Shown here one piece after another: positions 16,931 to 24,670 of a DNA stretch of 64,000 nt (the first letter of the stretch is position 1; each line of letters starts with the position of its first letter). Source of the stretch: Hyphomicrobiales bacterium (GTDB lineage: Bacteria; Pseudomonadota; Alphaproteobacteria; Rhizobiales; Rhizobiaceae). A model generated the notes under the pieces. It worked only from the letters and a program-made list of their open reading frames with translations. It searched no databases and had not been told where the DNA came from. The position numbers and the translations under genes were made by a program. The DNA is taken from assembly GCA_900466605.1 (NCBI GenBank), contig UBMU01000030.1, positions 124,001 through 188,000 of the forward strand, in the 5' to 3' direction.

Positions 16931-18427
16931 ATGAGCAAACGAATCTCTTCCCCACTCGACATTTCGTCCCCCTCACCGTTCGTTCCGCAAACCTTTGACG
17001 ATCCAGTCAAGGCGGTCGACGTGCTGACGGAACTCTACGAGCGCAATACAACCTTCCTGATCGAGAGTTTCGCCAAGCTCGCCAAGGGCGCGCCGATCAA
17101 ATCACGTTATCGCGCCTTCTATCCGCAGGTCAGCATCGAAACGACAAGCTACGGCCACATCGACACTCGATTGTCCTACGGCCACGTTACTGCTCCCGGC
17201 ATCTACACGACGACGATCACGCGACCGCAACTGTTCCGGCATTATCTGAAGCAGCAGCTCGGTCTGCTGATAAAAAATCACAACGTGCCTGTTATCGTCT
17301 CTGAATCGACCACGCCTATTCCACTGCACTTCGCTTTCGGAGAGGGTGCGCATGTCGAGGCATCCGCCGCTGCGTTCATGGACATTCCGATGCGCGATCT
17401 GTTCGACACGCCGGACCTGAATACGACAGACGACGAAATCGCCAACGGCGAATACATTCCGCCCCCGGGCGAACCGTCACCGCTTGCGCCCTTTACGGCG
17501 CAGCGCATCGACTATTCGCTCGCCCGTCTTGCGCACTACACCGCGACGGGCGCGCAGCACTTCCAGAATTTCGTGCTGTTTACGAACTACCAGTTCTATA
17601 TCGATGAGTTCTGCACTTGGGCGCGTAAACTGATGGCGGAAGGCGGCGATGGCTACACGGCCTTCGTGGAACCCGGCAACATCATCACCCATGCGGGCTC
17701 CAATCAGCCCGAGACCGATGTTACGCTCACACGCCTGCCGCAGATGCCTGCCTACCATCTGAAAAAGAAGGGCCATGCTGGCATCACCATGATCAACATC
17801 GGCGTTGGCCCGTCGAACGCCAAGACCATCACCGACCACGTGGCCGTGCTTCGGCCGCATGCGTGGCTAATGCTCGGTCATTGCGCTGGCCTGCGCAACA
17901 GCCAGCGCCTTGGCGACTATGTCCTGGCACACGCCTATATGCGGGAAGACCATGTTCTGGACGATGACCTGCCCGTTTGGGTGCCGATTCCGGCGCTGGC
18001 GGAAGTGCAGGTCGCGCTTGAGGGCGCAGTTGCCGAGGTCACGGGTTACGAAGGCTTCGAGCTGAAGCGCATCATGCGCACCGGCACAGTCGGCACGATC
18101 GACAACCGGAATTGGGAACTGCGCGACCAGCGGGGCCCGGTGAAACGCCTGTCCCAAGCGCGCGCGATTGCGCTCGACATGGAATCGGCGACGATTGCGG
18201 CAAACGGTTTCCGCTTCCGCGTACCTTATGGAACCCTGCTTTGCGTATCCGACAAACCGCTACATGGCGAATTGAAGCTGCCGGGCATGGCGACTGCCTT
18301 TTACAGGACGCAAGTCAACCAGCACCTGCAGATCGGCATCCGCGCGATCCAGAAGCTTGCTGCGATGCCGCCCGAAGCGCTGCACTCGCGTAAGCTCAGG
18401 AGCTTCTTCGAAACGGCCTTCCAATAG
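16931..18427 (+). CDS. amn: AMP nucleosidase
   Basis: A 498-residue enzyme that splits AMP into adenine and ribose-5-phosphate, controlling adenylate levels. The N-terminal third (to about residue 180) is the Amn-specific domain (SRYRAFYPQVSIETTSYGHI). The C-terminal part is a nucleoside-phosphorylase-like fold with HAWLMLGHCAGLR and ALDMESATIAANGFRFRVPYG, where the Glu in DMES should contact ribose. The length matches the E. coli enzyme (484 residues). It stands alone and ends in a terminator stem that overlaps its stop codon. Confidence 0.95.
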   Translation: MSKRISSPLDISSPSPFVPQTFDDPVKAVDVLTELYERNTTFLIESFAKLAKGAPIKSRYRAFYPQVSIETTSYGHIDTRLSYGHVTAPGIYTTTITRPQLFRHYLKQQLGLLIKNHNVPVIVSESTTPIPLHFAFGEGAHVEASAAAFMDIPMRDLFDTPDLNTTDDEIANGEYIPPPGEPSPLAPFTAQRIDYSLARLAHYTATGAQHFQNFVLFTNYQFYIDEFCTWARKLMAEGGDGYTAFVEPGNIITHAGSNQPETDVTLTRLPQMPAYHLKKKGHAGITMINIGVGPSNAKTITDHVAVLRPHAWLMLGHCAGLRNSQRLGDYVLAHAYMREDHVLDDDLPVWVPIPALAEVQVALEGAVAEVTGYEGFELKRIMRTGTVGTIDNRNWELRDQRGPVKRLSQARAIALDMESATIAANGFRFRVPYGTLLCVSDKPLHGELKLPGMATAFYRTQVNQHLQIGIRAIQKLAAMPPEALHSRKLRSFFETAFQ

Positions 18428-18436
18428 GCCGTTTCG
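18409..18436. terminator. Bidirectional terminator overlapping amn stop
   Basis: CGAAACGGCC (18409-18418) pairs perfectly with GGCCGTTTCG (18427-18436) over an 8-nt loop that contains most of the amn stop codon. Its other face abuts the stop codon (18437-18439) of a tiny minus-strand ORF, which supports a second transcript ending here. Confidence 0.75.
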
Positions 18437-18559
18437 TTACTGGCGGGTGGCTGCGACCGCATTGGTAGCCAGCTGACGCTCATAGCGCTCTCCGGCGGTA
18501 TCCATTACCAGGATTGCAACCGCCAAGAGGGCAGCGACCGCAGCAAGCCTTGTGATCAC
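18437..18559 (-). CDS. Tiny single-span membrane protein candidate (40 aa)
   Basis: A 40-codon ORF starting at GTG 18559, three nt after the stop of the preceding tiny ORF, so translational coupling is plausible. Residues 5-18 are strongly hydrophobic (LAAVAALLAVAILV) and the tail is polar (DTAGERYERQLATNAVAA). This fits a one-helix inner-membrane peptide with a short soluble end. Its stop codon touches a bidirectional terminator. I do not recognise a family. It is too short to prove from sequence alone. Confidence 0.45.
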   Translation of the reverse strand: MITRLAAVAALLAVAILVMDTAGERYERQLATNAVAATRQ

Positions 18560-18562
18560 GGC

Positions 18563-18661
18563 TCACGCCGTCGACAATTCCGCGTCGCTCCTATGACGCT
18601 GCCTGCCCTGCTCGCGACCTGCCCGCACGCAGCTCGCCAGCACAGTTTTGAAAAGACCCAT
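18563..18661 (-). CDS. Tiny basic protein candidate (32 aa)
   Basis: A 32-codon ORF starting at ATG 18661 with GGAG 8 nt upstream (18673-18670). The peptide begins MGLFKTVLASC and is then rich in Arg, Gln and His (RAGREQGRQRHR), so it may be membrane-associated through its N terminus. It precedes the 40-aa ORF on the minus strand with a 3-nt gap. The two face away from the ECF42/DGPF operon. No family is recognised. Confidence 0.4.
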   Translation of the reverse strand: MGLFKTVLASCVRAGREQGRQRHRSDAELSTA

Positions 18662-18750
18662 CGTCATCACTCCATGATGTTGACGACACTTGGTCGAAGC
18701 CCGCGTGCTCGTTTCGACCTGCACTTCTGCAAAAAGATTTTTTCGCTTCC

Positions 18751-18777
18751 TGTCGAAATCGCCCTAGGCTGATCGTC
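18751..18777 (+). promoter_or_regulatory. Candidate ECF42-type promoter of the DGPF-sigma operon
   Basis: TGTCGA (18751-18756) and CGTC (18774-18777) are separated by 17 nt and lie 33 nt before the first DGPF start codon. As I recall the published ECF42 consensus, it has TGTCGA at -35 and a CGTC/CGAC-like -10. The position predicts a start of transcription near 18784 and a short leader of about 25 nt carrying the AGGGAGAG ribosome binding site. This implies autoregulation by the sigma factor encoded at the end of the same operon. Confidence 0.65.
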
Positions 18778-18809
18778 CAGTGACTATCGGCAGCCAGGGA
18801 GAGCGAACG

Positions 18810-19169
18810 ATGAAATATCTCTGCCAGGTCTGGTTCGAGCCGGCGACGCTTGAAGCCATGACCGATGATGAGAAGAGGAACCTGGACAAGGCGTCCCTTG
18901 CCTACGACGACGATCTTGTCGCCAGCGGGCATATGCTTACGGCGCATGCGCTGCAATCGCCGAAGAGCGCCGTGACCATCCGCGTTAGCAATGGTGAAAT
19001 ATCGGTGACGGACGGGCCTTACGCGGAAACAAAGGAGCAGCTTGGCGGCTTCATTCTGATCAACGCAAAAGATCTGAACGATGCCATTCGCGTTGCGGCG
19101 GGTATCCCGCTGGCGAAGCTGGGATCAATCGAAGTCCGACCGATCTACGATATTCCGGTCCACAATTGA
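18810..19169 (+). CDS. DGPF/YciI domain protein 1
   Basis: A 119-residue YCII-related protein with the DGP signature (VTDGPYAETKEQLGGF, residues 68-83). DGPF proteins are dimeric ferredoxin-like folds of unknown activity. They are encoded beside ECF42 sigma factors in many bacteria and are the regular targets of those factors. The frame opens at 18780, but ATG 18810 is preceded by AGGGAGAG and aligns with the paralogs. First of three tandem copies. Its first 30 nt are nearly identical to those of the second copy. Confidence 0.88.
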   Translation: MKYLCQVWFEPATLEAMTDDEKRNLDKASLAYDDDLVASGHMLTAHALQSPKSAVTIRVSNGEISVTDGPYAETKEQLGGFILINAKDLNDAIRVAAGIPLAKLGSIEVRPIYDIPVHN

Positions 19170-19179
19170 GGGAAACGTC

Positions 19180-19539
19180 ATGAAGTATCTCTGCCAGGTC
19201 TGGTTCGACACCGAGAAAAGCAAGCTCGTTCCGCAGAAGGAATGGGACGTGCTGACGCAAGAGTGCATCGTGAACGACGATCACTGGCGGGACCGCGGCG
19301 TCCTGCAGGCAGCACTCGCACTCCAAGCTCCCGAGGCCGCGGTAACACTGAGCGTTAGACAGGGCGTCACCACGGCAACCGACGGTCCCTTTGCCGAGAT
19401 CAAGGAACATCTGGGAGGCTTCGTGCTGATCGAGGCCGCCAACATGGAGGAAGCCAAGACGGTTGTCTCGACGTTCCCCATACTGAAGTACGCCTCGGTC
19501 GAGATACGTCCGGCCTATTCCATCAAAGACGGGAGATAA
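19180..19539 (+). CDS. DGPF/YciI domain protein 2
   Basis: A 119-residue paralog of the preceding gene, 10 nt downstream. It starts MKYLCQVWF like copy 1 and carries ATDGPFAEIKEHLGGFVLI. The ATG at 19180 has GAGGGAAAC upstream. The match with copy 1 is high only at the N terminus, and the rest has diverged widely. Ligand and activity are unknown. Confidence 0.87.
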   Translation: MKYLCQVWFDTEKSKLVPQKEWDVLTQECIVNDDHWRDRGVLQAALALQAPEAAVTLSVRQGVTTATDGPFAEIKEHLGGFVLIEAANMEEAKTVVSTFPILKYASVEIRPAYSIKDGR

Positions 19540-19543
19540 TGCC

Positions 19544-19903
19544 ATGCGCTATGTTTGCCTGATCTACAATTCTGCCGATGTCGACGGTCGTCAGAGTGCA
19601 GCCGAAAGCGAGGCCGTGGTGCGTGCTCATTTCAGCTTTGACGAAGGGCTGCGCGATCGCGGCACGCTGATCCATGCCGAAGCTCTCGAAACGCCTGATA
19701 AAGCCGTCGTACTTCGGGTGCGCGGGAACGCGATCAGCATGACGGACGGCCCCTATGTCGAGACAAAGGAGCACCTGGCTGGCGTATATTTTATCGATGC
19801 CTCGGATATGGATGAGGCGGCGGCAATCGCTGCTGGAATTCCATGTGCACGAATTGGCGCGGTGGAAATCCGCCCGGTGCGAATGTTGGCGCTGCCGGAG
19901 TGA
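19544..19903 (+). CDS. DGPF/YciI domain protein 3
   Basis: A 119-residue third paralog, 4 nt after copy 2, with MTDGPYVETKEHLAGVYFI. It is more distant at the N terminus (MRYVCLIYNSADVDG). The stop TGA lies 3 nt before the TTG start of the sigma factor gene, so the whole set is one tightly packed operon. Three copies of equal length suggest paralogs with different ligands or a hetero-oligomer. Confidence 0.87.
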   Translation: MRYVCLIYNSADVDGRQSAAESEAVVRAHFSFDEGLRDRGTLIHAEALETPDKAVVLRVRGNAISMTDGPYVETKEHLAGVYFIDASDMDEAAAIAAGIPCARIGAVEIRPVRMLALPE

Positions 19904-19906
19904 ACC

Positions 19907-21151
19907 TTGGAACGTCTGATCGAGGATATTTACCGATCGCAGTCCCGCCGGGTGCTTGCGACCCTGATCCGGCTTCTCGGTAACTTCGACACGGCCGAGG
20001 AAGCGCTGCATGACGCCTTTGCGGTGGCCGCACGAACCTGGCCGCGCGATGGCGTCCCGGCAAATCCGTTCGGCTGGCTCGTTTCCGCCGGACGATTTCG
20101 CGCGATCGATCACATCAGGCGGCGGTCGCGTTTCGATGTCTCGGTGAAGGATATCGAGGAAAGCCTATACGGCTCCTTCGATGAAACGGAGATCGGCGAC
20201 GTGGACCTCATCGAAGATGACATGCTCAGGCTTATCTTCACATGCTGCCATCCCGTCATCCCGGCCGACGCGCAGATGGCGATGGCGCTTCGGGAGATAT
20301 GCGGGCTTATCACCGAGGAAATCGCCCATGCTTTTCTCGTCCCCGCGCCAACAGTGGCACAGCGTATCGTACGTGCGAAGAACAAGATCCGCACAGCGAA
20401 CATCCCCTACGAGGTCCCTGGGCGTGATGAATTGCCGGAGCGGCTCGACCGGGTGCTGCATGTAATCTATCTGGTTTTCAACGAGGGCTACTCCGCTTCG
20501 TCCGGCCAGGAGGTCTTCCGCGCCGACCTGACTTCGGAAGCCATCCGCCTGACACGACTGCTGGCTCGCCTCCTGCCGCATCCGGATGTCTCGGGACTGC
20601 TGGCTCTATTACTCCTTCAAGATTCGCGCCGCGCCGCCAGGCGAGGCTCGGAGGGAACTCTCGTTCTCCTCGCCGATCAGGATCGTAAGCTTTGGGATCG
20701 AGAGAAAATTCGCGAAGGCCTCGGGTGCCTCGAGGGAGCCATGCGAGATGGTGAGGTTGGGGTCTACACGCTACAGGCGGCCATTGCCGCGGAACACGCC
20801 CGGGCTGAGACGCCCGAGAAGACAAACTGGCGGCTCATTCTCAGCTACTACGATCTCTTGCTGTCGGTCCACTCGTCGCCAATTGCCGAACTCAATAGAG
20901 CGGTCGCGGTGGCGATGGTGGAGGGAGCAGAGCGAGGTCTGCAGCTCGTTGACGGGATCCTGCAAGCAGGAGAACTGCAGACCTACCACCTTGCGCATTC
21001 GGCCCGCGCCGATTTTCTAAGGCAGCTGGGGCAGAAGGCAGAGGCGATCGCAGCCTACGAGGCAGCCCTGAGGCTGTGCCTGCAAGCGCCAGAGCAAGCC
21101 TTCCTGAAAAAACGAATCTCAGAGCTTTCCACCGCGCCCGAGCGGCAGTGA
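19907..21151 (+). CDS. ECF42-type RNA polymerase sigma factor with C-terminal TPR extension
   Basis: A 414-residue sigma factor. Residues about 5-75 form sigma region 2 (RRVLATLIRLLGNFDTAEEA, then PFGWLVSAGRFRAIDHIRRR). Residues about 110-165 form region 4 (ITEEIAHAFLVPAPTVAQRI). The rest (about 180-410) is the DUF6596/TPR-like extension of ECF42 factors, thought to take the place of an anti-sigma factor. The gene starts at TTG 19907, with CGGAGTG just upstream. No anti-sigma gene is present. The last 33 nt overlap the convergent membrane protein gene on the other strand. Confidence 0.92.
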   Translation: MERLIEDIYRSQSRRVLATLIRLLGNFDTAEEALHDAFAVAARTWPRDGVPANPFGWLVSAGRFRAIDHIRRRSRFDVSVKDIEESLYGSFDETEIGDVDLIEDDMLRLIFTCCHPVIPADAQMAMALREICGLITEEIAHAFLVPAPTVAQRIVRAKNKIRTANIPYEVPGRDELPERLDRVLHVIYLVFNEGYSASSGQEVFRADLTSEAIRLTRLLARLLPHPDVSGLLALLLLQDSRRAARRGSEGTLVLLADQDRKLWDREKIREGLGCLEGAMRDGEVGVYTLQAAIAAEHARAETPEKTNWRLILSYYDLLLSVHSSPIAELNRAVAVAMVEGAERGLQLVDGILQAGELQTYHLAHSARADFLRQLGQKAEAIAAYEAALRLCLQAPEQAFLKKRISELSTAPERQ

Positions 21152-22081
21152 TATTGCCGTGCCCGTCAGGGCCGAAACAATGATCAGCAGATGCGCATTG
21201 ATGCTTGCCTGCGCCAAGGAAGCGAGGGCCACCTTTTCACTGGATGCACCAAGGGCGACGGCACCGGCGGTTATCCCGGCCGGATAGGTACCGACCCCGC
21301 CCGGCGCATGCACCGGGAGCACAGAGGAGAGCTCGCCGCCAAGCGCGCCGCCGAAGCTTGCAGCCATAGGCAAAACGCCCATCAGATTGAGCGCCCAGGC
21401 GAGCACCAGAACCTTGACTAGCCAGTTGATGACGGTCATCGCCCAGGCGCGCGTGAAAGCCGCGGCATTAACTGGGAGTCCCCGCTCAATCTCGTTCACT
21501 AGCTTTTGTGCCTTGGCCGGCAAGAGCCTGCCGGCCAGTCGCAACAGCGGCCGCCTGAGCGCAAAAGCGACCACCGGCAGTGCGAGGAAGGCTGTCCAGA
21601 CAAGCCATGCAACGATCGCGTGCTGTGACGCTATAGCAAAGCCTATGCCGGCGGCGGCCAGCAGGGCGTGCAGATCAAGCATACGCATAACAAGAAGCGC
21701 GGACGTGCCACGTGCCAGCGGAATACCGAACTCGCTCCGCATCAACACGGGAAAGCTTGTCTCGCCCGTTCGAAACGGGAGCATGATGTTCAGGAGGTTG
21801 TGTATCTGCGTGATGCGGAAAAGCACTTTGAAACGGCCCGCTGTCTCGTGCGGGAAATAATCGTAGATACGCCAGGTCCTAAGGAAGTAGGTGCTGGTCA
21901 GCAACGCCAGCGCGCCAACGACTGGGATTGCGCCCACCTCGGCCCATTGCCCCAGAATGACCGGCCAGCCCCAGAACCACTGGATAAAAAGCGCATACAC
22001 AGCCACGATTGCGATCGTCAGCAGCGTCATCCGATTGCGGATAAACCAGGATTGTCGGCTGGCAACAACCGGAAACTTCAT
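21119..22081 (-). CDS. Lysylphosphatidylglycerol-synthase-type transmembrane protein (UPF0104)
   Basis: A 320-residue integral membrane protein with about seven to eight helices, matching the flippase-like transmembrane half of MprF/lysyl-PG synthase. Conserved features include the segment NIMLPFRTGE (near residue 96) and PVHAPGGVGTYPAG (near 254). There is no aminoacyltransferase domain, so it should not lysylate lipid by itself. Such stand-alone proteins often sit with lipid-linked sugar genes and may handle a lipid carrier. Here it is divergent from a GT2/GT39 pair, 69 nt apart. Confidence 0.82.
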   Translation of the reverse strand: MKFPVVASRQSWFIRNRMTLLTIAIVAVYALFIQWFWGWPVILGQWAEVGAIPVVGALALLTSTYFLRTWRIYDYFPHETAGRFKVLFRITQIHNLLNIMLPFRTGETSFPVLMRSEFGIPLARGTSALLVMRMLDLHALLAAAGIGFAIASQHAIVAWLVWTAFLALPVVAFALRRPLLRLAGRLLPAKAQKLVNEIERGLPVNAAAFTRAWAMTVINWLVKVLVLAWALNLMGVLPMAASFGGALGGELSSVLPVHAPGGVGTYPAGITAGAVALGASSEKVALASLAQASINAHLLIIVSALTGTAISLPLGRGGKL

Positions 22082-22150
22082 ATAGTAGGCTTTCCTGACT
22101 ATCGCGGCGAGAGCCGCCTGCGGCCGTGCGCCTTGTAGGAGAAATCAAAC

Positions 22151-23167
22151 GTGCAGACAACGGTAGACTCGCGTCAGGGCCTCGCGGATGCGATGCCTCC
22201 GATCGAATTGTCGCTGGTTGTGCCCGTCTTTAACGAGGAAGAGAGCGTCGGCCCGCTTATCGATCGCGTCTGCTCGGCAATGGGCGGCTATCCCGATGGT
22301 TGGGAGCTTATCCTGATCGACGATGGCAGCACGGATGCGACGCTAGCCAATGCGCGCAAGCATATTGGCCGTGAGGGACTTGTACTGAGGATTGTCGAGC
22401 TCCAGCGCAACTTCGGCCAGACCGCCGCTATGCAGGCAGGCATCGACGCTGCGACAGGGCGGCTGATCGCCACGATGGACGGCGACCTGCAGAACGACCC
22501 CAAGGATATTCCGTCCATGGTGGCTGAACTGGAGCGCCGGCAGCTCGATCTTCTGGTGGGCTGGCGCAGGAACCGTCAGGACGGTCTCCTGCTACGCAAG
22601 ATCCCGTCGTGGTGTGCCAACTACCTGATCGGGCGCATTACCGGTGTAAAACTGCACGACTATGGCTGCAGTCTGAAGATCTACCGCGCCTCTGTTATCA
22701 AGCAGGTTAAGCTGATGGGCGAGATGCACCGCTTCATCCCGGCCTGGGTCGCCGGCGTGGTGCCGAGCTCGCGCATCGGCGAGATGGTCGTAACGCACCA
22801 TGCCCGCCAGCACGGGCAGTCCAAGTATGGCATCTCGCGCACCTTCCGCGTCATCCTCGACCTGCTCTCGGTCATGTTCTTCATGCGCTACAAGGCACGG
22901 CCAGGCCACTTCTTCGGCTCGCTGGGCCTCGGCCTGGGTGCGATCTCGGCCGCAATCATGCTCTATCTATTCGTCGACAAGTTCATCTTGGGCAACGATA
23001 TCGGCACCCGCCCGATGCTGATGGTCGGCATCGTCTTCATGCTCTCCTCCGTGCAGCTGATCACGACCGGCATTCTCGCCGAGATGATCGCACGCACCTA
23101 CTATCGCGATGACAGCTCACCGAACTATATCGTCCGCCAAGTTTTCGACGGAAGTGAGAATGCGTAA
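22151..23167 (+). CDS. ArnC/RgtE-like polyprenyl-phosphate glycosyltransferase (GT2)
   Basis: A 338-residue membrane-bound GT2 enzyme. The catalytic domain (about 15-240) has VVPVFNEEESV, LIDDGSTD and MDGDLQNDP (DxD-type metal site). The C-terminal two hydrophobic helices (about 258-280 and 293-315) anchor it. Relatives transfer a sugar to undecaprenyl- or dodecaprenyl-phosphate for later use outside the cell. The ArnC-like domain order and the adjacent ArnT-like gene recall Rhizobium RgtE, which makes dodecaprenyl-phosphate-galacturonic acid. The sugar is inferred, not shown. Its end overlaps the next gene by 8 nt. Confidence 0.87.
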   Translation: MQTTVDSRQGLADAMPPIELSLVVPVFNEEESVGPLIDRVCSAMGGYPDGWELILIDDGSTDATLANARKHIGREGLVLRIVELQRNFGQTAAMQAGIDAATGRLIATMDGDLQNDPKDIPSMVAELERRQLDLLVGWRRNRQDGLLLRKIPSWCANYLIGRITGVKLHDYGCSLKIYRASVIKQVKLMGEMHRFIPAWVAGVVPSSRIGEMVVTHHARQHGQSKYGISRTFRVILDLLSVMFFMRYKARPGHFFGSLGLGLGAISAAIMLYLFVDKFILGNDIGTRPMLMVGIVFMLSSVQLITTGILAEMIARTYYRDDSSPNYIVRQVFDGSENA

Positions 23168-24656
23168 TCTGCTGACTCGCAAGCCGGACACGGTTGTCCT
23201 ACTGCTGGCGGCGTATTTCGTTGTCAGCTTCGTCGTTCGCATGCTGGTGCCAAACGGGCTGCGCGTGGATGAGTCTCAGCAAGCCTTCTTCTCGCAATGG
23301 CTTGTGGCCGGCTACGACACTCAGCCACCGCTCTACAATTGGTTCCAGACCATGGTCGTGTCCGTGTTCGGATTGTCGATCGCAACGATTGCCGCAGCCA
23401 AGAATCTGGTCCTGTTTCTGCTTTTCCTGAGCTATTACAAGCTCGCAAAGCTGGTACTCGATGACCGCTTGTTTGCTGTCATCGCGACGCTTTCGCTGTT
23501 CACGATCCCACAGGTTTTCTGGCAGGCACAAAGGGACCTGACCCACACGGTCGCCCAGATGCTGCTGATAAACCTGTTTATCTACAGCATCATCAAGACG
23601 CTGAAGGCACCTTCGCTGCTTTCCTACGTCATGATCGGCGTCACGCTCGGGCTCGGTATGCTGTCGAAGTACAATTTCACCCTCGTCGTGTCCGGTGCAC
23701 TTATTGCGGTGCTCCTGCATCCGCAGGGATTGAAGCGGCTGCTGGACCCACGCTTCCTGTTGTCGCTGGCTATCGCGGTCTTGATTTTTCTGCCGCATGG
23801 CCTCTGGTTACTCGACAATGTCGGCCTTGCCGCAAATCGCACACTGAATACCATGGCACAGGATGCACCGGCGGGCGCATTGGCGAAGCTGATCAAAGGA
23901 CCGACCGAATTCTTCGCGCAGATCATCGTGATCATGGCGCCGCTCGTTGCTGTTTATGCAATCGTCTTTGGCAGGAAGTTTCTCGGCAACTTGCGCCCAA
24001 CGACTATCTGGGCTCACTTTTTCGACACCATATTCCTGGCGATCGCCCTGCAGGTTCTACTGCTGGTTTTCGCCATCGGTATAACATCCATGCGTGATCG
24101 CTGGGTGCTACCCTTCCTGTTCCTGATGCCGATCGCCTTCTGCCTGAAGATGCAGGCGCGCGGAATTCGAGCCGAGGATTTCGCGAAGCGATTCTTCGTC
24201 GCGCCGCTTGCCGTGATGCTCCTCGTGCCGTCATTTGTTCTGATACGCGCGCACGTGCCAGCACTCTTCGGCCGCCCCGAGGCGTACAACGCACCCTACC
24301 AGGAATTTGTCAGTGGAATTATTGCGGAAGAAGGCAGGCGTCCCGGGCTGGTGCTTACGGATGGTTGGCTGGCGTCCGGAAACCTGCGTCTGCAGTTGCC
24401 AGATGTCCCGACATTGTGCACGTTTTTTGGCAACCTGACGGTTGACTACGAATGGAGCGCTGAAAAGCCGATACTGGCCGTGTGGCTCACTTCGAATGAG
24501 GGTACGGTCTTGCCGCCCGAGTTGGATACGTGGGTGCAGACAAATCTTGGTTCGCAAAAATCTGTTGTCACGGTAAGACATAAAAGTGTTGGGTATGTTC
24601 GCGGACGTCCAGAAGACCAGCGTCTCTTCGGCTACGCATGGATATACCCGCGCTAA
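23160..24656 (+). CDS. ArnT/RgtD-like GT39 lipid-linked sugar transferase
   Basis: A 498-residue polytopic protein of the ArnT/PMT GT-C fold. The first periplasmic loop holds LRVDESQQAFFSQWL with the acidic catalytic pair, followed by many helices and a C-terminal periplasmic domain (about 370-498). Enzymes of this kind move a sugar from polyprenyl phosphate to LPS core or lipid A. Start ATG 23160 overlaps the end of the GT2 gene and has GGAAGTGAG upstream; the earlier in-frame codon at 23109 is rejected. Together with the GT2 gene it forms a donor-maker/acceptor-transferase pair, probably for galacturonic acid or a similar sugar. Confidence 0.85.
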   Translation: MRNLLTRKPDTVVLLLAAYFVVSFVVRMLVPNGLRVDESQQAFFSQWLVAGYDTQPPLYNWFQTMVVSVFGLSIATIAAAKNLVLFLLFLSYYKLAKLVLDDRLFAVIATLSLFTIPQVFWQAQRDLTHTVAQMLLINLFIYSIIKTLKAPSLLSYVMIGVTLGLGMLSKYNFTLVVSGALIAVLLHPQGLKRLLDPRFLLSLAIAVLIFLPHGLWLLDNVGLAANRTLNTMAQDAPAGALAKLIKGPTEFFAQIIVIMAPLVAVYAIVFGRKFLGNLRPTTIWAHFFDTIFLAIALQVLLLVFAIGITSMRDRWVLPFLFLMPIAFCLKMQARGIRAEDFAKRFFVAPLAVMLLVPSFVLIRAHVPALFGRPEAYNAPYQEFVSGIIAEEGRRPGLVLTDGWLASGNLRLQLPDVPTLCTFFGNLTVDYEWSAEKPILAVWLTSNEGTVLPPELDTWVQTNLGSQKSVVTVRHKSVGYVRGRPEDQRLFGYAWIYPR

Positions 24657-24670
24657 CCCAGTCGCACCGT

